Assembly: GCA_017859395.1 (NCBI GenBank)
Contig: JAFMNE010000007.1
Coordinates: 1-64,000, forward strand
Direction: 5' to 3'
DNA from: Ilumatobacteraceae bacterium
Lineage (GTDB): Bacteria; Actinomycetota; Acidimicrobiia; Acidimicrobiales; Ilumatobacteraceae
Length of the DNA: 64,000 nucleotides
Both the position numbers and the translations under genes were made by a program. Below are positions 1 through 7,731 of this stretch, one piece after another. The notes beneath the pieces were generated by a model. The model saw only the letters and a list, made by a program, of their open reading frames with translations, did not search any database and was not told the DNA's origin. Positions within the stretch are counted from its first letter, which is position 1, and each line of letters starts with the position of its first letter.

Positions 1-2
1 GA

Positions 3-1118
3 GGGGGTGGAGGCACGGGGCTGGATACCTCCACCGGTTTCCCGCGATTGTTGGGATCGGCCGCGCGAGCCGTCCGCACCGGCATCATGATCACCATCGG
101 CACGGCCGCGGGTTTCGCCGCGGTCATCGGCGGTGGGTCGATCCTGCTCGACGACGGACCCGACGAGACCACCGAGGCCGGAGCACGACTCGTAGTGGTG
201 GAGACGCCGCAGTCGGCCGATCAGCCTGGCGAGCAGCGCGTGGACGTGGTGGTCATCGATCCGACGACGACGACCATCGACACAGCCACAACGGTGCCAG
301 CACCCGTCGCGACCAACCCGGCAGTCGCCACCGCCCCGCCGGTGGTGGTCGTGCCCGCCGACGGGCCGGCAACCCCGACCACGCTCGCATCGCCGGCGAC
401 GACCACGCCACCTGCAACCACCACGCCACCCGCAACCACCACGCCACCAGCATCGACCGTTCCCGCCACCACGACACCGGCGGACACCACAGCGCCGCCA
501 GCAGAGACTCCACCAACCCCAGCAACATTCTCCAGCAACGTCAGCAGCCTCGACCTCGGGATCGACATGAGCGCCATATCGATCACGATTCGCAACATCG
601 GCGATGAGCCGGGTGCGGCAACACCATCCCTCACCGGAGATGCCGACAACGTCTTCAGTCTCGATGGCACCGCCACAGTTCTCGAGCCGGGCGAGACCCA
701 AGTGCTCACCATCAGTTTTGATCGTTCTCAAGATGTGGGTCGATCACACACTGCAGAGCTCATCATTGACGGGCCAACCCAGACACTCACAATTCCGATC
801 ACCGGTGACATCGCATCGCCGGTCGTGTCATTCGACTCGTGCCGTTACGACACCGGCGCATTTGTGGCGACCTTCAGCGTGACGGGATATCCAGAGCGGG
901 CGAAGTACATCTTCAATGGCAACTATCTCGAGCAAGAAGGCCCAACCGACGGCCGGAGCAACGTGGTGAACGGAGCGCTCACGACCTCGTTTTATGACTT
1001 CCAGTTCTCGGTCAATTCCACAAAGGCCACCGTCGGGGCGACGGACCTCAGCGGTGATGGCTTCAACGGAACCTCTCCATCAATTGCACTCGTGAACGAG
1101 GACTGCACCACCGGTTGA
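3..1118 (+). CDS. Membrane-anchored Thr/Pro-rich extracellular protein, 5' end probably outside the window
   Basis: I do not recognise a specific family. The frame is open to the left edge, so the true start may lie upstream; inside the window the first start-like codons are CTG at 21 and TTG at 48. Counting from 48, residues about 12-32 are a hydrophobic anchor, residues about 35-165 a Thr/Pro/Ala/Val linker of low complexity, and residues about 168-258 a beta-rich segment resembling the choice-of-anchor (DUF1573-like) immunoglobulin-type domains. The last 90 residues hold only two cysteines (Cys265 and Cys353), which could form a disulfide outside the cell. The linker is typical of wall-spanning stalks. 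A role in display or adhesion at the cell surface is a guess; the anchored, secreted topology is well supported. Confidence 0.7.
   Translation, partial: GGGGTGLDTSTGFPRLLGSAARAVRTGIMITIGTAAGFAAVIGGGSILLDDGPDETTEAGARLVVVETPQSADQPGEQRVDVVVIDPTTTTIDTATTVPAPVATNPAVATAPPVVVVPADGPATPTTLASPATTTPPATTTPPATTTPPASTVPATTTPADTTAPPAETPPTPATFSSNVSSLDLGIDMSAISITIRNIGDEPGAATPSLTGDADNVFSLDGTATVLEPGETQVLTISFDRSQDVGRSHTAELIIDGPTQTLTIPITGDIASPVVSFDSCRYDTGAFVATFSVTGYPERAKYIFNGNYLEQEGPTDGRSNVVNGALTTSFYDFQFSVNSTKATVGATDLSGDGFNGTSPSIALVNEDCTTG
402..455 (+). repeat. Three tandem 18-bp units coding for a Thr/Pro repeat
   Basis: Units at 402-419, 420-437 and 438-455 share the core ACCACGCCACC and encode a TTPPA-type hexapeptide. 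The first two differ at a single base and the third has diverged at its end. They sit in the linker of the first gene and are a likely site of slippage-driven length change. Confidence 0.8.
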
Positions 1119-1170
1119 TCGACAGAGCACGCCGCATGTGACCGTCGGCACGGCGGCCACTACCGAACGG

Positions 1171-1176
1171 TAACCT
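1171..1176 (+). promoter_or_regulatory. -10 element TAACCT of the glycosyltransferase operon
   Basis: TAACCT ends 7 bases before the ATG at 1184, so transcription would start at or next to the start codon and the mRNA would be leaderless. It overlaps the right arm of the small inverted repeat TACCG-AA-CGGTA (1161-1172), a possible operator. Confidence 0.6.
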
Positions 1177-1183
1177 TCACGGG

Positions 1184-2485
1184 ATGCCGGCGCCCCCCGC
1201 CGATGACGCCCCGCTGCGCATCGCCTACCTGACCTACCGCGGAAAGCCGCATGTGGGTGGGCAAGGTATTTACACCCGCCATCTCACCAAAGCCCTCGTC
1301 GACCTCGGCCACGAGGTCGAGGTTTTCGGAGGCCAGCCGTATCCGGTGCTCGATGAGCGTGTGCCTCTCACCCCGCTGCGCAGTCTCGATTTATTCAACG
1401 ATCACTATCCGGGCCGGTTCCCCGCCCCATGGGAGTTCAAGAGCCGCCACGATCTGCTCGAAGTCGCTGTGTTCTCCACCGGCGTCTTCCCCGAACCGCT
1501 CGCGTTCAGCGCACGCGCCTACAGCCACCTCCGCCATCGGGTGCGCGAGTTCGATCTGGTGCACGACAACCAATGCCTTGGTTGGGGTATCGCCCGACTC
1601 GAGAAGTTGATCCCCACCGTTGTCACCTTGCACCACCCCATCACGCGCGACCGGATGTTGGAGATGGACGCCGCACCAAACCGGTTCAAGCGCTGGTCAA
1701 TCGGGCGTTGGTATTCCTTTGTGGGGATGCAGGGCAAGGTGGCCTCGCGGATGCCCCGTGTCGTCGTCGTGAGCGAGAACTCCATCCAAGACATCCACAC
1801 CGACATGGGCGTTGACCTCGATCGGATGCGCCTCGTACCCGTTGGGGTGGACCCGGACCTCTTTCGGCCCATAGAGGGCATCGCTCGGCGACCCGGCCGG
1901 CTCATCACCACCGCGTCTGCTGACGTGGCTCTGAAGGGCTTGGCCTATCTGCTGGAAGCTATGGCCACGCTGCGAGCCCAGGGACGCGATATCAGCCTCA
2001 CCGTCATCGGGCGCGCCAAGCCCGGACGCAGCATGGACATGATCGAACGATTCGGGTTGGCTCCCCATATCGAATTCGTCTCAGGTGTGAGCGACGAACG
2101 CATCGTGGAGTTGTATTCAGAAGCGGAAATGGCTGTCGTGCCCAGCCTCTACGAAGGGTTCAGCCTGCCGGCGATCGAGGCGATGTGTTCGGGCACCCCA
2201 CTCGTAGCAACCGATGGAGGCGCACTACCCGAAGTCACCGGTACCGACGGTGAGACGGTGTTCCGTTGCCGCGCAGGTGATGCCGACCATCTCGCCACCA
2301 CCATCGCCACCGCTCTCGACGATCCCGTCGCTCGCGAACGAATCGGTGCTGCCGGCCGACAGCGCGTCGTCGATCGTTGGACATGGCGCCGCTGTGCCGA
2401 ACTCACCGTGGATCAATATCGCGAGGTTCTCGACATGCCCGCCAATCGCGACAAAGCAGCTCGCAACGGACGGCCGCGATGCTGA
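1184..2485 (+). CDS. Family 4 glycosyltransferase (GT-B fold)
   Basis: Predicted retaining glycosyltransferase of 433 residues that would transfer a sugar from a nucleotide donor in the cytoplasm. The N-terminal Rossmann half opens with the glycine-rich HVGGQGIY region near residues 23-30, where GT4 enzymes bind the acceptor. The C-terminal half carries the EX7E signature EGFSLPAIE at residues 324-332, whose acidic residues contact the donor sugar phosphate, followed by the usual GTPLVATDGGALPE segment. It opens a run of co-directional, overlapping genes (methyltransferase, cyclase-fold protein) and is probably co-transcribed with them. No signal peptide or membrane segment is visible. Donor and acceptor cannot be read from the sequence; a lipid or polyprenyl acceptor is suggested only by the neighbours. 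Confidence 0.9.
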   Translation: MPAPPADDAPLRIAYLTYRGKPHVGGQGIYTRHLTKALVDLGHEVEVFGGQPYPVLDERVPLTPLRSLDLFNDHYPGRFPAPWEFKSRHDLLEVAVFSTGVFPEPLAFSARAYSHLRHRVREFDLVHDNQCLGWGIARLEKLIPTVVTLHHPITRDRMLEMDAAPNRFKRWSIGRWYSFVGMQGKVASRMPRVVVVSENSIQDIHTDMGVDLDRMRLVPVGVDPDLFRPIEGIARRPGRLITTASADVALKGLAYLLEAMATLRAQGRDISLTVIGRAKPGRSMDMIERFGLAPHIEFVSGVSDERIVELYSEAEMAVVPSLYEGFSLPAIEAMCSGTPLVATDGGALPEVTGTDGETVFRCRAGDADHLATTIATALDDPVARERIGAAGRQRVVDRWTWRRCAELTVDQYREVLDMPANRDKAARNGRPRC

Positions 2486-3201
2486 CCGTCCGCTTCGACC
2501 GACTCGGGTTACGCCCCGGTGACCGCGTGCTCGACGTGGGTGCTGGTTTCGGCCGACACGTCTTCGAGTGCACGCGCCGCGGAGCTGTCGCTGTCGCTCT
2601 CGACCCATCACCTGAGGAGGTCGCCCAAACCCGTGCCACGGTCGCTGCGATGGTGGACGCCGGCGAGATCGACGCCGGTGCCTTCGGTGGAGTGCTGCGC
2701 GGAGACGCCACCCGACTTCCTTTCGCCGATGGCACATTCGATGTCGTCATCACCTCTGAGGTCCTCGAACACATCACCGACGACACCGCGGCAATTGCCG
2801 AAATGGTGCGCGTGCTGCGGCCCGGTGGCCGTTTCGCCGCCACGGTGCCGGCCCGGCTGCCCGAGACCATCAATTGGCGCCTCTCCGACGACTACCACGC
2901 ACCTGCGGCTGTCGGAGGTCATGTGCGCATCTACTCTGCGGTCGAATTGCGAGCGAAGTTGCGTGCCGCGGGCCTTGAACTCGAGCGCAGCCACCGAGCC
3001 CACGCGCTGCACTCACCCTATTGGTGGCTGCGATGTGCCGTGGGTCCCAACGACGATGACCACCCCTTGGTGCGGCGCTACCGCCGGCTCCTTGAGCGCG
3101 AGATCATCGAGCAGCCGCGTTCCCTCGCTATTGCCGAGAAGGTTCTGGCGCCGGTGCTCGGCAAGAGCATCGTCCACTACGCCACGAAGGCCTCGGCGTG
3201 A
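2479..3201 (+). CDS. Class I SAM-dependent methyltransferase
   Basis: A 240-residue methyltransferase of the UbiE/Methyltransf_11 type. Motif I is VLDVGAG at residues 17-23, followed by an acidic residue at the end of strand 2 and the LPFADGTFDVV motif that normally follows the SAM pocket. I chose the ATG at 2479, which overlaps the glycosyltransferase stop within ATGCTGA; the longer in-frame extension would run deep inside the upstream gene. Its own stop overlaps the next GTG by four bases (GTGA), so the three genes are translationally coupled. It probably methylates the product or acceptor of the adjacent glycosyltransferase or cyclase-fold protein. The substrate is unknown. Confidence 0.9.
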   Translation: MLTVRFDRLGLRPGDRVLDVGAGFGRHVFECTRRGAVAVALDPSPEEVAQTRATVAAMVDAGEIDAGAFGGVLRGDATRLPFADGTFDVVITSEVLEHITDDTAAIAEMVRVLRPGGRFAATVPARLPETINWRLSDDYHAPAAVGGHVRIYSAVELRAKLRAAGLELERSHRAHALHSPYWWLRCAVGPNDDDHPLVRRYRRLLEREIIEQPRSLAIAEKVLAPVLGKSIVHYATKASA

Positions 3202-4256
3202 ACGTCGAACTCCCCGAGGTCGACGGTGTGATCACCGCCGATGACATCGCCGCGTCGGCTCGCCACCTTCTCGATCTGCAGACCCCCAGCGGCATGATTC
3301 CATGGTGGCCCGGCGGGCATTGCGACCCGTGGAATCACGTGGAGACCGCTATGGCACTCGATGTTGCCGGGCACCACAGGGCTGCGCGCCGCGCATACGA
3401 CTGGCTCGCCGATATTCAGGCCGCCGACGGGTCCTGGCACAACTACTACCTGCCCGACGGCGACCGCGATAACACCGTTGAAGAGGCGAAATACGACACA
3501 AATGTGTGCGCCTACATCGCCACCGGTGCGGTGCACCATGTGCGCTGCGCGCTCGAGGACGTTCGTCTGGCGACCGCTCGCGATATGTGGCCTATGGTGC
3601 GCGCCGCTCTCGACTGGGTGCTCGCACAGCGTCGCGATGATGGGCTGGTGCTGTGGGCCGTCACCGACGATGACCGCCCCTGGGATTACGCCTTGCTCAC
3701 CGGCACGGCCAGCATCCAGCATTCATTGCGCTCCGGTGCCGCCCTTGCGGCCGAGATAGGCGACGCCCGGCCGGACTGGCTCGTCGCGGCCGACCACATG
3801 GTGACGGCAATTGTCGAACGACCCGATGCATTCGCCGACAAGTCGAGATGGGCGATGGACTGGTACTACCCGGTGCTCACCGGTGCGCTCCAAGGCCCAG
3901 CTGCTGCCGATCACCTCGCGCGTGGATGGCCCACGTTCGTCATGGACGGTCTCGGGGTGCGTTGCGTAAGCGACGAGGACTGGATCACCGCGTCGGAAAC
4001 CGCCGAGGCGTCAATGGCATTTGCCGCTGCGGGTCTCATCGATCAAGCGCGAGACCTCTTGGCATGGACCCGTGGTCACCGCTGCGACGATGGCGGATAC
4101 TGGACCGGCATCGCTCATCCCCAGCGCATCACTTTTCCCGCCGATGAGCGCAGCTCGTACACCGCTGCTGCCGTGATCTTGGCTGCTGACGCCATCGTGG
4201 GCACATCGCCAGCGGCTCGGCTGTTCCGCCACGACGTGCCGACCGGTCACGCCTGA
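3198..4256 (+). CDS. Squalene-cyclase/prenyltransferase-fold alpha-alpha barrel protein
   Basis: A 352-residue protein whose repeats resemble the (alpha/alpha)6 barrel of terpenoid cyclases and prenyltransferase beta subunits. A QW-like motif, QAADGSW, lies near residue 76, and similar D/G/W-rich turns occur near the N-terminus (PSGMIPWWPGG) and the C-terminus (RCDDGGYW). It lacks the DXDD acid motif of squalene-hopene cyclases and is about half their length, so ordinary cyclase activity is doubtful. Other proteins of this fold include glycan-processing enzymes. The GTG start overlaps the methyltransferase stop (GTGA). The fixed order glycosyltransferase, methyltransferase, barrel protein suggests a shared glycolipid or polysaccharide pathway. 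The function is not known. Confidence 0.75.
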   Translation: MNVELPEVDGVITADDIAASARHLLDLQTPSGMIPWWPGGHCDPWNHVETAMALDVAGHHRAARRAYDWLADIQAADGSWHNYYLPDGDRDNTVEEAKYDTNVCAYIATGAVHHVRCALEDVRLATARDMWPMVRAALDWVLAQRRDDGLVLWAVTDDDRPWDYALLTGTASIQHSLRSGAALAAEIGDARPDWLVAADHMVTAIVERPDAFADKSRWAMDWYYPVLTGALQGPAAADHLARGWPTFVMDGLGVRCVSDEDWITASETAEASMAFAAAGLIDQARDLLAWTRGHRCDDGGYWTGIAHPQRITFPADERSSYTAAAVILAADAIVGTSPAARLFRHDVPTGHA

Positions 4257-4297
4257 CGCGCCGCCCCACCATCGGCTCCGGGCCACGGGCGCGCTTC

Positions 4298-4303
4298 TAC
4301 ACT
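4298..4303 (+). promoter_or_regulatory. -10 element TACACT of the acyltransferase gene
   Basis: TACACT ends 7 bases before the GTG at 4311 and no Shine-Dalgarno sequence is present, so a leaderless transcript is likely. Confidence 0.6.
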
Positions 4304-4310
4304 CGGCGCC

Positions 4311-5081
4311 GTGGAACGTCTCGTGCACAGCATCGCCGGCCGCACGGTGCTGTCGATATGGGCCTGGTTCGTGCTGGGCATCACCGTGATTGCCGCCGTT
4401 CCCATCGTTGCGATCATCCGTCTGGTGACCGCACCGTTCGACCGGGGCGCCTACCACGCTGGGCTCGCGTTCCGGAAAGTTGCTGTGGTGCACCAGCGCC
4501 TGAACCCGCTGTGGCGTTTCAGGATTGAGGGTGCTGTGCCAGCCGATCGACGACGTCCGTGGATCGTGGTGGCCAACCACGAGAGTTTCGTCGACATCTT
4601 GCTCATCGCCCATCTTCCGATGGAGATGAAATGGGTGTCGAAACAAACCTTCTTCAAGATTCCCCTCGTGGGGTGGTTGATGCGCATGGCCCGCGACATC
4701 CAACTGGTGCGCGGGGCATCAGGTGCTGGCGCGCGCGTCTACGCCGACGCTGCGGAACGGCTGGAGAACCGTGTCTCGGTCATGTTGTTCCCCGAGGGCA
4801 CCCGATCGGCCGACGGCGAACTCGGTGAGTTCCGCGATGGCGCGTTCAATATGGCGCTCAGCTCTGGCACACCGATCCTGCCCATCGCCGTCCACGGAAC
4901 GCGTGCTGCGCTCATCAAACATGACTGGCGCTTTGGCGCGACAACGGCCACGTTGAGGGTGCTCGACCCCATCGAGGTTCCTCACCGGCCCGACGCCGGA
5001 CGCGAGGAGATCGACCAGCTTCGCGACCGGGTGCGCGCCGTGATCGCCGACGCTCGCGCCGACATGGCCGCGGCGCACTGA
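4311..5081 (+). CDS. 1-acyl-glycerol-3-phosphate acyltransferase (PlsC/LPLAT family)
   Basis: A 256-residue acyltransferase expected to transfer a fatty acyl chain from acyl-CoA or acyl-ACP to lysophosphatidic acid or a related lipid at the inner face of the membrane. A hydrophobic N-terminal segment (residues about 12-37) serves as anchor. The catalytic HX4D motif is NHESFVD near residues 88-94 and the phosphate-binding motif FPEGTRS lies near 160-166; both match the family. The length is normal for PlsC. It follows the cyclase-fold gene after 54 bases, has its own predicted promoter, and is 1 base upstream of the MFS gene, with which it forms an operon. It may act on bulk phospholipid or on the product of the preceding cluster. 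Confidence 0.92.
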   Translation: MERLVHSIAGRTVLSIWAWFVLGITVIAAVPIVAIIRLVTAPFDRGAYHAGLAFRKVAVVHQRLNPLWRFRIEGAVPADRRRPWIVVANHESFVDILLIAHLPMEMKWVSKQTFFKIPLVGWLMRMARDIQLVRGASGAGARVYADAAERLENRVSVMLFPEGTRSADGELGEFRDGAFNMALSSGTPILPIAVHGTRAALIKHDWRFGATTATLRVLDPIEVPHRPDAGREEIDQLRDRVRAVIADARADMAAAH

Positions 5082-5082
5082 C

Positions 5083-6204
5083 ATGTTCCAGACCCCCCTG
5101 CGGGTGGTATCGGCCCTACGGCCGAATGTCTCGCCCCTCGTCATCGTGGCCACCGCTGTCTCTACGGTGGTGTTCACCGCGACGCCGTTCTTGATCACCG
5201 GGTTGGCCGATACCTACGACATGCGACCGGGTCGGGTCGGCATCATCTCCACTGCCCAGTTGGCCGGTTTCGTGATCGCCTCGTGGGGAGCTGGCCGACT
5301 GTTGCGTCCCCGTCGCCGCATCGTGGTGTGGGCGGTTCTCCTCGGCGCGGCAGCAAATATCGCCTCGGCCCTTGTCCCTTTCGGAGCGCTCATCGGTGTG
5401 CGCATCGTCAGTGGCCTCTCCCTTGGGGCCATTGCCTGGATCGCGTGGGCCGAAGTATTCGGCGACGATGAGCGCACCGGTGACATCGCTGTCATCGGTC
5501 CTCTGGTCGGCACTGTTGCCTCACCGCTGCTGTCATCGGTGATGGACCTTGCCGGCTCCGATTGGGTGTTCATCGGCCTCGGCGTCATCCATCTGGTGCC
5601 GCTTGCCTTCGTTGGCACTTCCCGGCTGGGGTCACCCGACCGCATCGCCTCGCAGCGGCATCGTCCAACGCGTGCCGCTGTTGCCATGCTGGTCGCCCTC
5701 GGCCTGTTGACCTTTGGCGGGTCATCGGTGTTCATCTATGCGGCCGCGATCGGTACCGACGAGGTGGGTCTCGGCGTTGTTGCGGTGTCACTGGTGTTCT
5801 CGGCCAACAACATCGTCGGCATCCCATCGGCGCGATGGCGCGGCGAGCGACGCCACGCCGCGCTCTGGGCCGGTGTTACCGCCACCTGTGCGGTCATCGT
5901 GGCTGCCGTGCACATCGGGCCGCTATTCATCGCCGCTCTTACCATCTGGGGTTTCGCATTTTGGATGACCGTGCCTGCGGCATTTTCCACCCTTGCCCGG
6001 CACTCCCGCTATCCCGCGGAGCGCGCCGGTGACGCTCAGGCGTACATGGCCGCTGGACGCGTGGTCGGCCCGGTGATGGGTGGCGCAATGTACGAGGTGG
6101 CCCCCATCGCTTTGGCCATCGTGGGCGGTGGCACGATGCTCCTCGCCGCCGCAGTGTTCGCCGTTATGGAGCAACGCCCGGGCGTCGCCGCACCAGAATC
6201 CTGA
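5083..6204 (+). CDS. Major facilitator superfamily transporter
   Basis: A 373-residue polytopic membrane protein with about 11-12 hydrophobic segments and the MFS layout: two six-helix halves with a basic loop between helices 2 and 3 (RPRRR) and a longer central loop near residues 185-200. Similarity is closest to drug/sugar efflux carriers of the AraJ/YdeA type. ATG at 5083 follows the acyltransferase stop directly, so the two are co-transcribed. Its last 41 bases overlap the 3' end of the convergent methyltransferase gene. The substrate cannot be inferred; export of a lipid-pathway product is possible from context only. Confidence 0.88.
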   Translation: MFQTPLRVVSALRPNVSPLVIVATAVSTVVFTATPFLITGLADTYDMRPGRVGIISTAQLAGFVIASWGAGRLLRPRRRIVVWAVLLGAAANIASALVPFGALIGVRIVSGLSLGAIAWIAWAEVFGDDERTGDIAVIGPLVGTVASPLLSSVMDLAGSDWVFIGLGVIHLVPLAFVGTSRLGSPDRIASQRHRPTRAAVAMLVALGLLTFGGSSVFIYAAAIGTDEVGLGVVAVSLVFSANNIVGIPSARWRGERRHAALWAGVTATCAVIVAAVHIGPLFIAALTIWGFAFWMTVPAAFSTLARHSRYPAERAGDAQAYMAAGRVVGPVMGGAMYEVAPIALAIVGGGTMLLAAAVFAVMEQRPGVAAPES

Positions 6205-6820
6205 GCGATCCGGTGGTCGATACCGGTTCGAAACCGGCGGCGACGGCAGGGTCGTGAATGTGCTGGCGTGGTGCTTGGCCTCCGGTGGAGGGGTCGTCAT
6301 GGACGTCATGCACGGCGAGATAGCCGCCGATGGGAACCTTGGCCAGCCATGCTGCAGCATCGGCGCGGGTTTCGTCATCGCCGTGGCCACCATCGATGAA
6401 CACCATGGCCGGAGTGGCGGCCAACAACGACGCAGCGTCCACCGATGTCGCGACCACGAGCACCACGGTCGCGGTGAGGTCGGCTGCTTCGATAGCCGCG
6501 CGGGCAAATGGAAGGGTGTCCATGCGGCCGGTTGTGGGGTCGACAACGGTGGGGTCATGGTGCTCCCAGCCCGGCTGAATCTCCTCGGAACCGCGGTGAT
6601 GGTCGATGGTCAACACGCGCGACCCGGTGCCCGCGCGTTCCACTGCGTCGCCGAGCCAAATAGCTGATCGGCCGCAGTACGTCCCCACCTCGACCACCGG
6701 GCATCCCGGCATCTCGGTCACCGCGACCATGGCTGCAGCATGTAGCGCCGCACCCTCGTCGTCGGGCATGAAACCCCTGGTGGCCGACAGGGCAGCTGCA
6801 CGATGTGGATCGAAGATCAC
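6164..6820 (-). CDS. Class I SAM-dependent methyltransferase (Methyltransf_24 type)
   Basis: A 218-residue methyltransferase. Motif I is VVEVGTYCGRSAIWL near residues 42-56, the form seen in the Methyltransf_24/cephalosporin hydroxylase-like group, followed by an acidic strand (TIDHHRG) and FIDGGHGDD near residues 138-146, where the DGxH acidic and histidine residues often bind a divalent metal. The start is GTG at 6820, supported by a -10 hexamer 6 bases upstream. Transcription is divergent from tesB. The 3' end runs 41 bases into the convergent MFS gene. The substrate is unknown; small O-methyl acceptors are usual for this group. Confidence 0.88.
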   Translation of the reverse strand: MIFDPHRAAALSATRGFMPDDEGAALHAAAMVAVTEMPGCPVVEVGTYCGRSAIWLGDAVERAGTGSRVLTIDHHRGSEEIQPGWEHHDPTVVDPTTGRMDTLPFARAAIEAADLTATVVLVVATSVDAASLLAATPAMVFIDGGHGDDETRADAAAWLAKVPIGGYLAVHDVHDDPSTGGQAPRQHIHDPAVAAGFEPVSTTGSLRILVRRRPGVAP

Positions 6821-6826
6821 GCTGCG

Positions 6827-6832
6827 AGCCTA
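6827..6832 (-). promoter_or_regulatory. -10 element TAGGCT of the methyltransferase
   Basis: Read on the minus strand, TAGGCT ends 6 bases before the GTG at 6820, consistent with a leaderless transcript. Confidence 0.6.
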
Positions 6833-6882
6833 CGCTCGGGCCCCGTCGTCACCGCAGGGTCGACAGATGGCAGGATGTGCAG

Positions 6883-7731
6883 GTGGCCGCCGCGCTCGAC
6901 AACCTGATCCGACTGCTCGATCTCGAACCGATCGAGGTGAATCTGTTCCGTGGACGCTCGCCCGACGAGGAACGCCAACGGGTCTTCGGCGGCCAAGTGG
7001 CCGGCCAAGCTCTGGTGGCCGCGGCACGCACCGTTGACGAACCCGGCCGAATGGTGCACTCGCTGCACGCCTATTTCCTGCGACCAGGTGACCCACTCGT
7101 CCCCATCTTGTACGAGGTTGATCGCATTCGTGACGGCCGCAGTTTCTCAACCCGACGAGTGGTTGCGATCCAACATGGGCGGGCCATCTTCAACCTGCAG
7201 GCCAGCTTCCACGACCAAGAGGCTGGCCTCGACCATCAAAGCCCGGCCGGACGTGCTGCGCCCGATCCCGAATCGCTGCCCGATTTCGCCACGCGCATGG
7301 AACCGCACCGTGACCGACTGGGGCCAGCCATCGACCTGCCGCGTCCAATCGATATGCGCTACGTCGACTCCGACCCGCTGTCACGCGGCGATGCCCGCTC
7401 AACAAATCAGATGGTCTGGTTGCGCGCCGACGGCGAACTGCCCCACGACCCGGTGCTGCACGCCTGCATCGTCACCTACGCAAGTGATATGACCTTGCTG
7501 GACACGACCCTGTTACCACACGGTCGCACATTCTTCGATGGGGTGCAGATGGCCAGCTTGGACCATGCCATGTGGTTCCATCGCCCGTTCCGTGCCGATG
7601 AATGGCTGCTGTACGAACAGTTCGCCATCTCCTCATCAGGAGCGCGTGGTCTGGCTGCGGGCAATATTTACTCACGGAGCGGCGATCTGGTGGTGAACGT
7701 GGTGCAAGAGGGCCTGATCCGCACATCATGA
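6883..7731 (+). CDS. tesB: Acyl-CoA thioesterase II
   Basis: Hydrolyses acyl-CoA to free fatty acid and CoA in the cytoplasm. The 282-residue length matches TesB (286 in E. coli) and both halves of the double hotdog are present. The first half carries the RVFGGQVAGQALVAA segment and the SLHAYFLRPGDP motif. The second half has the catalytic aspartate in TYASDM, the SLDHAMWFHRPFRADEWLLY region and the final VVQEGLIR with its conserved Gln. I chose GTG at 6883 because TesB homology begins right there; the frame is open upstream but has no similarity. The stop overlaps the ATG of the sugar dehydrogenase (ATGA), implying co-translation although the functions are unrelated. Confidence 0.94.
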   Translation: MAAALDNLIRLLDLEPIEVNLFRGRSPDEERQRVFGGQVAGQALVAAARTVDEPGRMVHSLHAYFLRPGDPLVPILYEVDRIRDGRSFSTRRVVAIQHGRAIFNLQASFHDQEAGLDHQSPAGRAAPDPESLPDFATRMEPHRDRLGPAIDLPRPIDMRYVDSDPLSRGDARSTNQMVWLRADGELPHDPVLHACIVTYASDMTLLDTTLLPHGRTFFDGVQMASLDHAMWFHRPFRADEWLLYEQFAISSSGARGLAAGNIYSRSGDLVVNVVQEGLIRTS

